Below, one piece after another: positions 1 to 10,076 of a stretch of DNA of 22,054 nt. This DNA comes from Temnopleurus reevesii (taxonomy: Eukaryota > Echinodermata > Echinoidea > Temnopleuroida > Temnopleuridae): contig BQKZ01001406.1 in NCBI GenBank assembly GCA_036244855.1, positions 1 through 22,054 on the forward strand, read 5' to 3'. The notes beneath the pieces were generated by a model. It made no database searches. It was given only the letters and a program-made list of their open reading frames with translations, and was not told the origin of the DNA. The number at the start of each line of letters is the position of its first letter. Position 1 is the first letter of the stretch. The translations under genes were made by a program, and so were the position numbers.

Positions 1-2009
1 CAACAAATTGTATATCTTTGAGTCCAAATTCCAACACAGACCGTTATAATATTCCTTTTAAAACCTTTTAAAAATCCAAATTATCAGGACTTTTAAACAC
101 AGTTCTACTGATGCTTCTATAGTCAGGTGATAGTGTAGGTTATCCAAAGGTTAACGTGGGAGGCGAGGTTGATTGGCCAATGGTCAAATCAAATTTGATC
201 TTGTTTCTCAGATATAGATTGAAAACCTCTTTACACCGAGGTCTGCAGGAATAAATCGTGTTCGTAAATTGATTAACCCACAAAGTGTTCGCATAGTGAA
301 GGATAATAATGTCCTCTTCGAACTGATGACCTTACTTTGTCAGAGGTAGTAACAACTCAACCAGAACAGGAGGATGACCTTTTTATCACAAATTTAGTTT
401 AAAAATTAAAAGTTAATAATTAGACAAGTTCTCAATTTATTCTCTTTCTAAATAAGTGGGTATAGGACTAAATGCACTCTATCATTTGAAAAGTACCCCC
501 CCCCCCTTTCAAAGAAAGATATTTGAAGTCAAATGGAAATATTCTTTACCACCTTCTGAGATTTTGTTTTATTCATTCATTATTATCATCAATTATTATT
601 TTTGTTCAACGTTTTTTATTAGCTTATCTTGGCATTTGACTCTTGGCTCTTGCTCTGAACGCCTTGCGCAATGTGAGATCCATGTATTATTATCACTATT
701 ATTATGCTGAATTTTCACATATCATTTGCATGCAGCTCGTGCTGTGTTGTCGTTTTAACAAAAACCAAACGCCAACAACCACACATTTTTTTCTCCAGTC
801 TTGCTCGTTTCGGAAAAGTCGGTCACATGTGACATAATATTTAGCCTAAATGAGGTGATTCAAACGTGGGAAGTATGGACATTGCGAACTAACAGGTGAA
901 GCGCCTTCTAATTGAGTGCTGATTGGTTCATTTCAATCATCACGTGATCACTATAGCTTCACGTTTTGCTGTTTTAAATGTACCGTGGCTTTCGTAGATA
1001 GCAAGAGAGGAGTTGTACATGGTCATGATGGTACAGGGGATCCTGGGGGATTGGCAAAGTATATGTTTGCTGTCTTGTAAAAATTTGAATTCCAAAGATT
1101 GTTGATTTGTTTCCCAAAACACAATACCTACATTTTATTTTGCTTGATTGAATATTAAACTGTAATTAATACTTCGAATAACACATGATATGACTACCTT
1201 TGACAACCGGGGAAATTCGGTTTAAATGTACCATTTAATTGTAGACATGATTTTCTTAACGGTTTGGTTATCAAGTTTAACATCAATAGATGGAAAAGCT
1301 GTCACTGAGCTTGAAAATTAATCTAAATTGTTGTTGTTTTTCTCATTTTCTTGCATAGTTTTCCCCAAATCATGGGCACATATTTTCCTTCTAATAATGA
1401 TATCATCATCCTTAACAAGCTTATCAACTTGGTAGACATTAGTCAGACAGTAATTGCACTCGTTGAAACTAATCAGCATTAGGCTGATGATTGAGAAAAT
1501 GTTATGTTTAATCAGTTAATTGGTGGTTAATTGATGATAATCCGTGATGAGCGAGGGGATCCTCAGCCTCCTGACACACGTCCGGGCTTTGTGGTATTAG
1601 AGGAGAGAATGAAGTTAAGAATAATTGCGAGAAGCTCGGGAAGAGTTCGGGATGAAAACACGAGCCATTGCTGTCTTGGAAGGAGTCCTAAACATTAACA
1701 TCGGATAAAACACATGAGGCAAACAGTTTAAGTTTTACAGTGAAACTAAGTTTGACACAACTAGGAAAGTGAGCGCTCAAGCAAGATAAGATGAAAGAGA
1801 AAACGAAAGAGTAAAACGAGAAAATGAAAGAATAGCAAGACAATGCGTTAAGAAGTAGCTAGCATACTGGTAAATTCAACGTGAACAGCAGAGAGGGAAG
1901 AAATATGTGAGCATTTATAGAGGGGGTGTCGTGGTACCAAGAGACTAGTTCAAAAGTTGTCTTTTACCTACCTACGGATGTAGCGTTAAATCCGCTCTCA
2001 AAATTGAAC
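1..2009. other. Non-genic stretch, no recognised gene
   Basis: No open frame here has a recognisable domain. The sequence is A+T-rich with an 11-C run at 496-506, (ATT/ATC)-like runs near 575-600 and 688-705, and a purine-rich patch at about 1780-1850. Short perfect palindromes are visible (ATTGGCCAAT at 172-181, and two E-box types listed separately). Its right edge is set by the start of the 2-kb duplicated unit at 2010, which has no counterpart upstream. Confidence 0.6.
822..948. promoter_or_regulatory. Paired E-box palindromes with inverted CCAAT box
   Basis: GTCACATGTGAC (822-833) is a 12-bp perfect palindrome with an E-box core. ATCACGTGAT (939-948) is a second palindrome containing CACGTG. 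An inverted CCAAT box (ATTGG in gattggttca, 921-930) lies just before it. Palindromic CACGTG and CACATGTG sites are bound by bHLH-zip factors of the USF/MITF/TFE type. The clustering is seen directly; a regulatory role is inferred, and no promoter or transcript start can be shown. Confidence 0.25.
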
Positions 2010-2129
2010 TACTTCCGAGATGAGATCTCACCAATCCAAATCAACTTTCATCATCTAGAAACTTCGAAAACACCCTTACAACAAACAACTACAGCCAGAA
2101 AGTCTTGCTGAGCTTCCTCTCGAGTTAGT

Positions 2130-2327
2130 CCAGTTGAAGACTCTGTGATCTGATAGCACCAACCTCTGCATATTCTCTTACACTGATCGTAGCTCACGAT
2201 CAGAGGGGTAAGCATGATCAGAGGGTTATGTAAGGACTCTGTGGTTGAGTGCTATGCAGTCCCAATGTGTTAAGTGTAAGAGAATCTGCAGAGGTGGGTG
2301 CTGTCAGATCACAGAGTCCTCAACTGG
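2130..2327. repeat. Fold-back hairpin, 55-bp arms (copy 1)
   Basis: The left arm 2130-2184 (starts CCAGTTGAAGACTCTG) and right arm 2273-2327 are reverse complements at 51 of 55 positions, with an 88-nt spacer. The spacer contains a second small hairpin (CTGATCGT 2183-2190 / ACGATCAG 2196-2203). A 9-bp direct repeat ACTTCCGAG occurs at 2011-2019 and 2331-2339, flanking the hairpin and its left leader. This could be a fold-back transposon with a 9-bp target duplication, but no terminal inverted repeat sits at those direct repeats, so the class is unassigned. Confidence 0.85.
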
Positions 2328-3758
2328 TATACTTCCGAGTCTGAGATTGACTACATATCATGTCGGCATGAGAGTCGGCATCATGTCGTTGACATGATAA
2401 ATTCAGTTCCTTTCAATACGAAGAACACGCATTTTTTGTAAAAAAAAATAGTTTCCATCATGGCAATTCTTTTAAACGTTCATTAATATCCGGGACTGCC
2501 GAACTTTTTGAAAAGTTGGGGTTGTGTTTTAATCACATAAGCCTGCAATTAGCTGAAAATAGTAAGGATTGCAAGCCTCCCCCCCCCCCCCCCCGTTCCA
2601 CGGTCTCTGATATGCTGCTTAGAAACTTTCTTGTAATACTGCGTGTACTGCTTGGCCGTGGTATTCTATCTGTAATGAAGAACTGTCATATTGCCCATAT
2701 ATGATACGACCCTATATTTTTTAATGGAAACTCCAGACTATAGATTTGCCTCATATTTCAGGAAATGACTCCAATGGGGATATTTCCCTACTCTCCTACG
2801 ACTAATTTTGGGTTGTTATATGTGACTTTAATTAAGGAAGTATGGAGAAAAGGCTAGACATGGTACCTGAATGTTGGAGCAAACTATACTGTCTATACCT
2901 GTCAGTGTCACGCCTGTAGAAAGAATCGATTTTTGCGAGAGAAAAAAAGGAATACGTTGCGAATTTGTTGCGCAACTGATGCAAAAGGAAAACCAGACGA
3001 TATATTTGTTTTTAAAAGTAATAGAAAAATCAGACAAACAAACGAACAAACTTGAAGAGAAAGTTACGAAATCTTAATGACAAGAACGTTTTATGAAAAC
3101 AATAAATTTGATAGATAAATTGGCATATTTAGTGACGTCATTGTTGCACGTTCAACCATTCAATATGTGTAGGCTATATTGGAATTTGGAATTTATTCAT
3201 TTGAACATCATTGACATATACAGCCAACATTTTGTTCTGATTACATTTTTTCATATTGCTATTATTGATATTCATTTTTTGTTGTCCAAAAACATTTTTC
3301 CTGAAAACCTTAACCAGGATACTTTGTAAGATGAAATTGTTTTACATGTTTTCATCGATACTTACTTGATAGATTCATGCACAGATTTTAATGATACTAA
3401 TTCATGATTTCATACTTGATTATAATCATAATATATTTTGGAAACACAATATTATAAATTCATAAAATATTTCTACAGGTTAACATAATTATGAACATTC
3501 GTTACTATGAAAACGTAAACTTGGTTTAAATTCTGTAAAACAATCAACACGTCATTATATTTGCTCGTTTATACAAATGGTCAGAGGTGCAACCATTATG
3601 AAATAGCAAACAAAGTCTTGAAAGTTGCCAATTTATCTTGTTATTCTTTTAGATTAATTGTCCACCTTACCTTTGGGGAGGGGCTTACTAATTGTTCTGA
3701 TTCCGATGAAAACAGTATTCATCGTATAGAATTCCCATTTAGGAGTGTATAATTTGCC

Positions 3759-4047
3759 TAAAGGGGAACTTCACCCATACATCAATGTGCGGTTAATGAA
3801 GTGTGATGATCAAACTGTGAACAGTTGAGTAAAAACGGATAATCGGCTCAAAAGTTATAATTTTTTAATTTTTCAGTTCTACCTGCGATGGGCATCCTTG
3901 AATTGGCAACTTTGGCATAACGTGTTATGTCAAATATGGAGAAGTCCTCATTCGCTTTGTACATGAATTTATTAAAAGAGGATCAATACAATATTTAGAA
4001 TGAGGAATCACTAACATTCTTCCTGGAACGCTTGTAGAATTCAATCA
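3759..4047 (+). mobile_element. Left half of a palindromic MITE, truncated at N
   Basis: It begins TAAAGGGGAACTTCACCC and matches the left arm of the complete element at 5789-6408, including the shared 'gagtaaaaacggataatcgg' region and a GGCAACTTTGGC block. Similarity to copy 2 is lost after 4041, seven bases before the N. That position corresponds to 6097-6098, the midpoint of the complete palindrome. The right arm is missing. It has no coding capacity. Confidence 0.75.
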
Positions 4048-4048
4048 N
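4048..4048. other. Ambiguous base at duplication junction
   Basis: This is the only non-ACGT character in the window. Duplicate-copy similarity restarts at the very next base (TACTTCCGAGATGAG, 4049 onward, equal to 2010 onward). An N exactly at the joint suggests a contig join, or an unresolved base call where reads from the two copies conflict. A real junction with one uncalled base remains possible. Confidence 0.95.
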
Positions 4049-6097
4049 TACTTCCGAGATGAGATCTCACCAATCCAAATCAACTTTCATCATCTAGAAA
4101 CTTCGAAAACACCCTTACAACAAACAACTACAGCCAGAAAGTCGTGCTGAGTTTCCTTTCGAATTAGTCCAGTTGAAGACTCTGTGATCTGATAGCACCA
4201 TCCTCTGCATATGTTCATACACTGATCGTATACGTGGCTCACGATCAGAGTGGTATGCATGTTCAGAGTATTATGTAAGGACTATGTGGTTGATGCAGTT
4301 CCTGTGTGTAGTGTAAGAGAATATGCAGAGGTGGGTGCTATCAGATTACAGAGTCGTCAACTGGACTACTTTCGAGTTTGAGATTGACTGCATATCATGT
4401 TCGAGAGTAGGCATCATGTCGTTGGCATGACAAATTTAGTTCCTTTCAATCCGGAGAACATTTCTTCTTTTGACTCCCGGCCAATTTCATATTGTTTTAA
4501 CAATATTTAACAAATTTAACAATTCGATCATTGTATTTTGTCAAAATCACGTACGCATCCTATGTATTATTTTCGAAATCAAATGCCCGAAATAGTAGCT
4601 TTTATCATGATGATTCAATAAGTACAGAGAAAGGTAACATTCATTGATAATTATGATCTCTCCTATAAAACATCTGAAACAGAGATACTGTATGTCAGTA
4701 TTTATTTGGCTTGGCAAATTCAAGTCCTTCCAACTCTAAAAGCATATCTCCTTTTTGTATCTGAAGTTTCCATCATGATAATTATAAAACATAATTTATA
4801 TGTTACATACAAGTTGTACATTAATTCTGCTCGACCGTGATATTCTGCAACCAAAGTAGTTAATAGCCTAATTTGTGACAAAGTATTATTCTATTAACCA
4901 TCTAAAGGATATGATGCATGCATGCCACGGTTTTATCTCAGACAAGATTTCCCTACTCCCGTACGACTACTCTGGACTGTAATGTGTGACTTTAATTGAG
5001 GAAGTATGGAAAGAAGGCTAGACATGGTGCCTGAAAGTTGGAGCAAACTATGCTGTCTACCTTCCATGCCTGTAGAAAGAATCGATTCTTGCGAGAGAAA
5101 AAAAAATAGGTTGCGAATTTGTTGCGCAACTGATGCAAAAGGAAAACCAGACGATATATTTCTTTTAACAGTAACATAAAAAATCAGACCAAAAAACGAA
5201 CAAACATAAAAAGAAAGTTACGACATTTGAATTACAAGAAAGTTTTTTGAAAACAATAGAATTAATCGACAAATTGGCAAATTTAGTGACGTCTTGGTTT
5301 CACTTCCAATCATTCAATTTATGTATATTGATATTAACGAGAGTTTTATTTTCGTCCAGAAATATTTTCCTGAAAACCTCAGCCAGTATACTTTGTAAGA
5401 TGGATTGCTTTAGATGTTTTCATTGATACTGACTTGATAGTTTTCTGCAAAAAATAATTGAAATTACTTCATGATTTCATACTTATAAAAGATCATTCGG
5501 TTATAATTATACTACATTTTTAAACACAACATCATGAGTTCATGGCATTAATATTTTCTAAAGGTGTACATATGAAAATAGGTTACTGTAAAAACCTAAA
5601 CTCGGGTTAAGTCAGAGGTGCAACCATTATGAAATAGCAAACAAAGTCTTGAAAGTTGCCAATTTGTCTTGATATTCTTGTAGATTAATTGTCCACCTTA
5701 CCTTTGGGGAGGGGCTTACTAATTGTTCTGATTCCGATGAAAACAATATTCATCGTATAGAATTTCCATTTAGGAGTGTATAATTTACTTAAAGAGGAAC
5801 TTCACCCAAAACATAAATGTGCTGTTAGTGAACGAAGAAGAATGTGATGATCAAACTGTGTGAATATTTGAGCAAAATCGGATAATCGGTTCAAAAGTTA
5901 TTAATTTTTTAAAGTTTTCAGTTCCACCTGTGATAGCCATCGGATTCCTTGAATGGGCAACTTTGGCGTAATATATGATATATGTCATACATAGAGAAGT
6001 CCTCATTCACTTTGTACATGATTTTTTTTACAAATGGATCAATTCAATATTTCAAATGAGAAATCACTACCATTATTTATTAAATGTTTGCAGAATT
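4049..6097 (+). repeat. Tandem duplication, copy 2 of the ~2.04-kb unit
   Basis: It is colinear with 2010-4047 and of nearly the same length despite compensating indels. Sequence at roughly 4461-4760 has no counterpart in copy 1, and copy 1 carries material (including a 16-C run at 2579-2594) absent here. The unit continues into the right half of the MITE at 6098-6408, which copy 1 lacks. No gene is recognised; frames in the 5000-5180 region are the diverged partners of non-conserved frames in copy 1. Confidence 0.9.
4169..4364. repeat. Fold-back hairpin, 55-bp arms (copy 2)
   Basis: This is the counterpart of the hairpin at 2130-2327. Left arm 4169-4223 and right arm 4310-4364 match at 48 of 55 positions, fewer than in copy 1. 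The small internal hairpin persists (CTGATCGT 4222-4229 / ACGATCAG 4241-4248) with a longer loop. I see no compensatory changes across the stem, so there is no evidence that selection holds the fold. Confidence 0.85.
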
Positions 6098-6408
6098 GAT
6101 AAAGGTATACCATATATTACCCAAAAAAAAAACACAATTTGTCTATATACCTTTCCTGAAAAAGAGAAAATTACTGTGAAATTTTGTGTACGAAGTGAAT
6201 GGAGAGTTCTCCATGTTGGCAGCCATTTTCTGCCTGCATGTTGCCAATTTAAGGAGCTATTGAGGGTGTAAATAAAAAAAATTGAAAATTGATAAATTTT
6301 GAATTGGATCATCTCATTTTGCTCAAATTCAAAAAGTTGGATTATTGTATTTATTTTTCGCCAGCCACTGACAGCACACTAATGTCTGGGGTTTTAATTC
6401 CCCTTTGA
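5789..6408. mobile_element. Complete ~620-bp palindromic MITE
   Basis: The ends are inverted (TTAAAGAGGAAC at 5789; reverse complement of the right end TCAAAGGGGAAT). Matching landmarks occur mirror-wise along both arms: TTGAGCAAAAT at 5868 with ATTTTGCTCAA ending 6326; a GGGCAACTTTGG block near 5955 with TTGCCAATTT near 6241; 'ctcattcactttgtacatga' near 6002 with 'gtacgaagtgaatggagag' near 6188. The element is thus one long imperfect inverted repeat, centred near 6098, or two copies of one MITE joined head to head. Open frames inside (5975-6271 plus, 6073-6312 minus) are arms read through and are not genes. Confidence 0.75.
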
Positions 6409-7102
6409 ATAGTGAAAGTCTAGATTAGGTCCCAAAGAAGTTTTAGAATTTCCCTTCGATATTTGTTTAGATTATGATTGACTCATGTCATTGTCTTGTC
6501 TGTGTCCTGAATCTGATCGGAAGAAACAAAACAATAAAAAGTGGCGAGTGAAGATGTCACTCCCTATTTTACTACATTTTGATGGGCGATTGCTTCCTTT
6601 ATATATCTTGGTGACTGCGCCTTTAGCTGTGCCGCTCCAAAACTCCGGAACAATTTTTAATAGATATTATATCATCTTCGTATCGTCAGTTGTTGCTTTT
6701 AAGAGCTTGTTGAAAATTAAATCATTTCTTAAAGATTTTCAATAATACGCATTATTTTAGTAGCAATGCCCTAACATCACTGCGCATTAGAGTAAATCCA
6801 TATATTGTGACTGTGCTATATAAATTATCTGATTATTATCATCATTATCACTGCAAAAATTCTGGTGGTTGATGATTTATTTGCTAAACTATTTTATAAA
6901 GTGAATTGTATTGGAGTTGATTTGACTTTGAAACGAAAATAGATTTGCCTATATCTCCGCCTAATGGTGGGTTTCAAAACTGAGTTACGTTTACTATGGG
7001 ATGGCGGGGTTACGTAACATGCCCAAGATATCAAGCTGTAGCGCACAATAGAATTTTGTTCTAAAATAATGTAAATTTTGGTAGCATGAATTTGTCAAGT
7101 AT
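6409..7102. other. Non-genic stretch
   Basis: No domain is recognisable in any frame. A plus-strand 86-codon frame at 6485-6745 has no recognisable motif. A short run of ATT/ATC-like units occurs at about 6830-6850. No repeats link this stretch to the rest of the window. Confidence 0.5.
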
Positions 7103-7461
7103 TAAAGGGGAACCAGCCCCTGGAATTATCATGCTCTCATTAAATGAAGATAAATCAGAGGAACAAACTGAAAAGTTGAGCAAAATCAGACGACCCGTTC
7201 AAAGGTTATGGATTTTTAAAGTCACCGAGATTTGACGATCAATCCCTGCCACTGTTGGGGATCTGTGCGATCGGCAACATTGACAGAATCTAGTGACGTC
7301 ATGTCGGACAACTCGTCATTTACTCAGTATACACAAAGATTCACATTTTCTTCCCTTTTTTCGGAAAATTCAACAAAATGTTGGTTTTCTGCTAGAGGAT
7401 AGCATTCCTTTTTCGATTCTGTATATATTTTGAGAAGAATCAAGGAGCTGGTTTCCCTTTA
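7103..7461. mobile_element. 359-bp MITE, relative of the 5789-6408 element
   Basis: The terminal inverted repeats TAAAGGGGAACCAGCCCCT (7103-7121) and AGGAGCTGGTTTCCCTTTA (7443-7461) match at 17 of 19 positions. Internally it shares 'gttgagcaaaatcagacgac', the 'ttcaaaggttatggattttt' block and a GGCAAC block with the 5789-6408 arms, in the same order. It therefore belongs to the same family, but is shorter. No transposase is encoded. The target duplication is not clear. Confidence 0.8.
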
Positions 7462-7789
7462 CCGTACAGAAAGGGGGTCAATTGGACATAGATCAGATTA
7501 ACAAAGGGCAGTACACCATTGACCTTGGCAATATAGTAGATATACTGGTATTCTTATAAGAAAATACAAGTTCATGCATTCAAGTAGCGAGGAAGATGAA
7601 AATATGACCCCTTCTACGGAGTTAAACAATAAACACGATATGATCTACTAAAATAGATCTCAAATATACTAACACATTGTCAACACTTAATGAAATGATC
7701 CCCAAATAGATGCAAAATAATAACATATTTTTATGATAGAAAAACAAACACCACAAGGCAGTATAAAAACAAACCTCCAGGAAGAATGT

Positions 7790-8100
7790 GGAGGCGCCGT
7801 GGTGTAGTGGCCATGACTCTCGCCATTCAACCAGAGGGTCGTAGGTTTGAATCCCACCCATGGCGTTAATCTCCTTCAGCAAGAGATTTATCCACAAAGC
7901 TGCACTCTACCAAGGTGTGCTTGGGGACCGGTAGGAGACAGCAGCACATTATCCGATATGATGTGAGCGCCTATTTGGCTGCCTAGATGCTAAGGCTTGA
8001 ATTGCCATCCAGTGACCGGGTAATAATATCGGAAGCGCTTTGACCAGTCAAAAGTGACCGAAAAGGCGCTATATAAATTCGCAATATTATAATTATTATG
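7790..8100 (+). mobile_element. tRNA-derived SINE
   Basis: The head has an RNA polymerase III A box, TGGTGTAGTGG (7800-7810), and a B box, GGTTTGAATCC (7844-7854). The B box has T in place of the usual C of GGTTCGAATCC, as often seen in decayed copies. The A-to-B spacing fits a tRNA promoter. A ~240-bp body follows, ending GGCGCTATATAAATTCGC and an AT-rich tail. GAAGAA occurs at 7781-7786 and 8100-8105 and could be a short target duplication, though this is weak. Tails of this kind are common in echinoderm and other marine invertebrate SINEs; the exact family is not assigned. It is not a functional tRNA gene, since no intact cloverleaf is evident. Confidence 0.85.
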
Positions 8101-8317
8101 AAGAAAAGATTCGTTTCACCAATCGATCTGATCGGAGTGTTCCGTCCATGATTTCATAATTTCAATTTTCCACGCACTTATTTTGAGTTTTGTTTTCACG
8201 AATAGACTTGTTTATCTTGATTTGTTTTTCTTTACAGAAAATACATCCAAACAAAAGCAAATGTGACATAAGCTTGCACATGTATGACTGAGTATTTTAT
8301 TATTATTTGTTATGCAG

Positions 8318-8405
8318 GGCCCGCTGGAAGAGCAGCTAACTTACAGATGAATGTGGCTACCCTGGGTAAATAAGACATTATTATTATCATTATTATTATC
8401 ATTAT
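8318..8405 (+). mobile_element. Second SINE-like 3' fragment with ATT/ATC tail
   Basis: The block GGGCCCGCTGGAAGAGCAGC through GTGGCTACCCTGGGTAAATAAG, followed by (ATT/ATC) units, has the layout of a SINE or LINE 3' end and a microsatellite tail. The GGCTACCCTGGGTAAATAA ending is one I associate with sea-urchin dispersed repeats. The 5' head with pol III boxes is absent, so the copy is 5'-truncated or an internal fragment. Confidence 0.5.
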
Positions 8406-9892
8406 TTTGTTATAAATGCTTGAAACACGGCAATTCAACGCCTTTGTCATAAAATTTAATATGTTTGTCACATAAGTATTCAATTTCTATGAAATTTGAG
8501 GGGGGGGCGCAACGGACATGACACTTTTCTAGAATGAAAGTGGAATTGCCCAACATTTGGTTTGTGGGCAGAAAGGCGATTTATCGAGCTTATGCTTCGA
8601 AACATGACCAAATATTTGTTTTCTAGTCGCTTCAGATGAAAGTGAAATTTGTTTTAGTGCCAAAATAAATGTCACGAAAGCTTTTATGCTAGATTTATGA
8701 GGTATGTAACCGTCATAACAACTAAACAATCTACCTGGTTTTAATTCTATTTTATTTGTACATTTGACATTTTCTCGTTTTTTAAGAATCTTTTTCCAAA
8801 ACAAATATAGCACAATGATATTTCGTTCGTCTCATGCACATTTCACGAGCTATCCCATGAACGGCGATAATACAAATATAGAACGCGAAACTTATATTGA
8901 TATTGGTCGTCAGGGTCGTAAATAGTGTAATAAGATTCCAATATTTATGTCGGAACCTCTTACCAATATAACACTACTGAACCCGCAACTGTGTAAAACG
9001 TATAACGGTTCTTGTTTTGACTAATTTTAGAAGTGTTCAACAGAGAAAATGACGAAATAAAGGAAGATTTGAGGAGCTTATTCCCATTGTCGTTTGGTTG
9101 AAATAACTCTTTTGTTAAATTAATCATTGGATGGTTGGTAAAATCCAAAACTATTTCATTTCATATTACACCACTGTAGTCGTCATATATTTGTTCTTTT
9201 CTGTAAATATTCCAACAAAATATTTCCACGAAATGTCAATTAATATCATTCACACTGCCTGGTATTGCATTCATATTATGGCATGACGTCATTGGGCATA
9301 TTTAGTCATCAGGTTGTGACTTGTCAGCCTTTATCATAAGCAGGTGGGATAAAATAGTGCATGGTGAATGGAACTTGACAGGCTAAATCGTTAAAGCTGC
9401 TAACACCAAACACAATGCATGGGCACATGTATTTTATTTTCATATTCTATTTCAAAATTATTATACGTATGATGGATGTGTCAGCGATTATGACAATATT
9501 GACAATGTCACCATTTCCTTGGAGAGAGGTCATGCTGTGACAATTTCCTAATATTTTCACCCTCACACGGAAAGTTATTATTCTTTTTGAATAAGCGAAA
9601 CTGTCCTAATTTTGCATAATTCTACACAAGGGAGGTGTGCTTATAAACGCTACTTTTCATAGTTAAAACGCAGCAGGAAAGTAAGTTGCTTACGTCGAGT
9701 AACGGAATGTATTTTTGATTTACTTTTTTTTTAATTTGTCATTTTAGCGACTTTTCAAACGACTTTTCAACGGGGGTTGAAGACCAACATTCACTGTTAG
9801 TAATTTGGAGCTTTTGATTCATTTGTTTAAGAGTTGCAACCTGAAAATGTATCAAATTGACAATAACTTTGATTTATGAACTTTTTAAACAT
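8406..9892. other. Non-genic stretch
   Basis: An 8-G run lies at 8500-8507. The minus-strand frame at 8529-8813 (94 codons) lies in A+T-rich sequence with no recognisable motif and has a length expected by chance. TGACGTCA (CRE-type palindrome) occurs near 9284. A small local duplication CGACTTTTCAA lies near 9751-9770. Nothing else is recognisable. Confidence 0.5.
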
Positions 9893-10076
9893 CAGGGGCG
9901 GATTGATCGAAATGGTTCTAGCTATCCTCTTCTTGCTGAGACGCCTTATCCTCTCGTGCCACCCCTTTAACATCAACACAAACGTTGATACGTCTATGTT
10001 AAGAGGGTTTCACAAGATGTGAAGACGTCTTAGCAAGAAGAGGATAACTAAGACCATTTCGTGCAATTGGCCCCTG
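9893..10076. mobile_element. Loop-less 184-bp fold-back element, CAGGGGC ends
   Basis: The left half 9893-9984 and the reverse complement of the right half 9985-10076 align without a gap. I count about 67 of 92 matches, with the best stretch around 'atcctcttcttgct' (9925-9938) against 'agcaagaagaggat' (10032-10045). Both ends read CAGGGGC inward, and the exact centre is AACGTT (9981-9986). Termini beginning CAGGGGC occur in hAT-type MITEs, but I see no 8-bp target duplication, so the superfamily is uncertain. A transcript would fold into a long hairpin. Confidence 0.8.

Larger units (their letters stand above)
2010..4047 (+). repeat. Tandem duplication, copy 1 of a ~2.04-kb unit
   Basis: This segment is repeated in the same order and orientation at 4049-6097. 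Well-matched blocks are 2010-2426 with 4049-4460, about 2785-3130 with 4947-5290, about 3290-3480 with 5345-5575, and about 3580-4041 with 5611-6097. Weaker similarity links them (for example around 2449 with 4765 and 2645 with 4825). The copies differ by many substitutions and by indels of up to ~300 bp, so the duplication is old or the copies have diverged quickly. Short frames inside (such as minus-strand 2828-3049) are broken in the other copy, so they are not genes. The copy stops at the N at 4048. Confidence 0.9.

Noticed and set aside
1534..1698. Plus-strand 54-codon frame from ATG, GC-richer than flanks
   Set aside because: The composition looks somewhat coding, but there is no recognised motif, no splice context and no supporting neighbour; within chance expectation.
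2828..3077. Opposing frames of 73 and 68 codons, with a partial relative at 4992-5177
   Set aside because: The shared similarity is at DNA level across a repeat; indels between the copies break the frames, so no conserved protein is supported.
5975..6312. Frames of 98 (plus) and 79 (minus) codons
   Set aside because: They lie in the palindromic MITE and cross a 10-A run; the corresponding frame is not kept in copy 1.
7790..7862. Possible tRNA gene
   Set aside because: A and B boxes are present, but the B box is mutated, no cloverleaf acceptor pairing is evident, and the sequence continues into a SINE body and tail.
8529..8813. Minus-strand 94-codon frame
   Set aside because: A+T-rich, no domain or splice context, and a length expected by chance in 22 kb.
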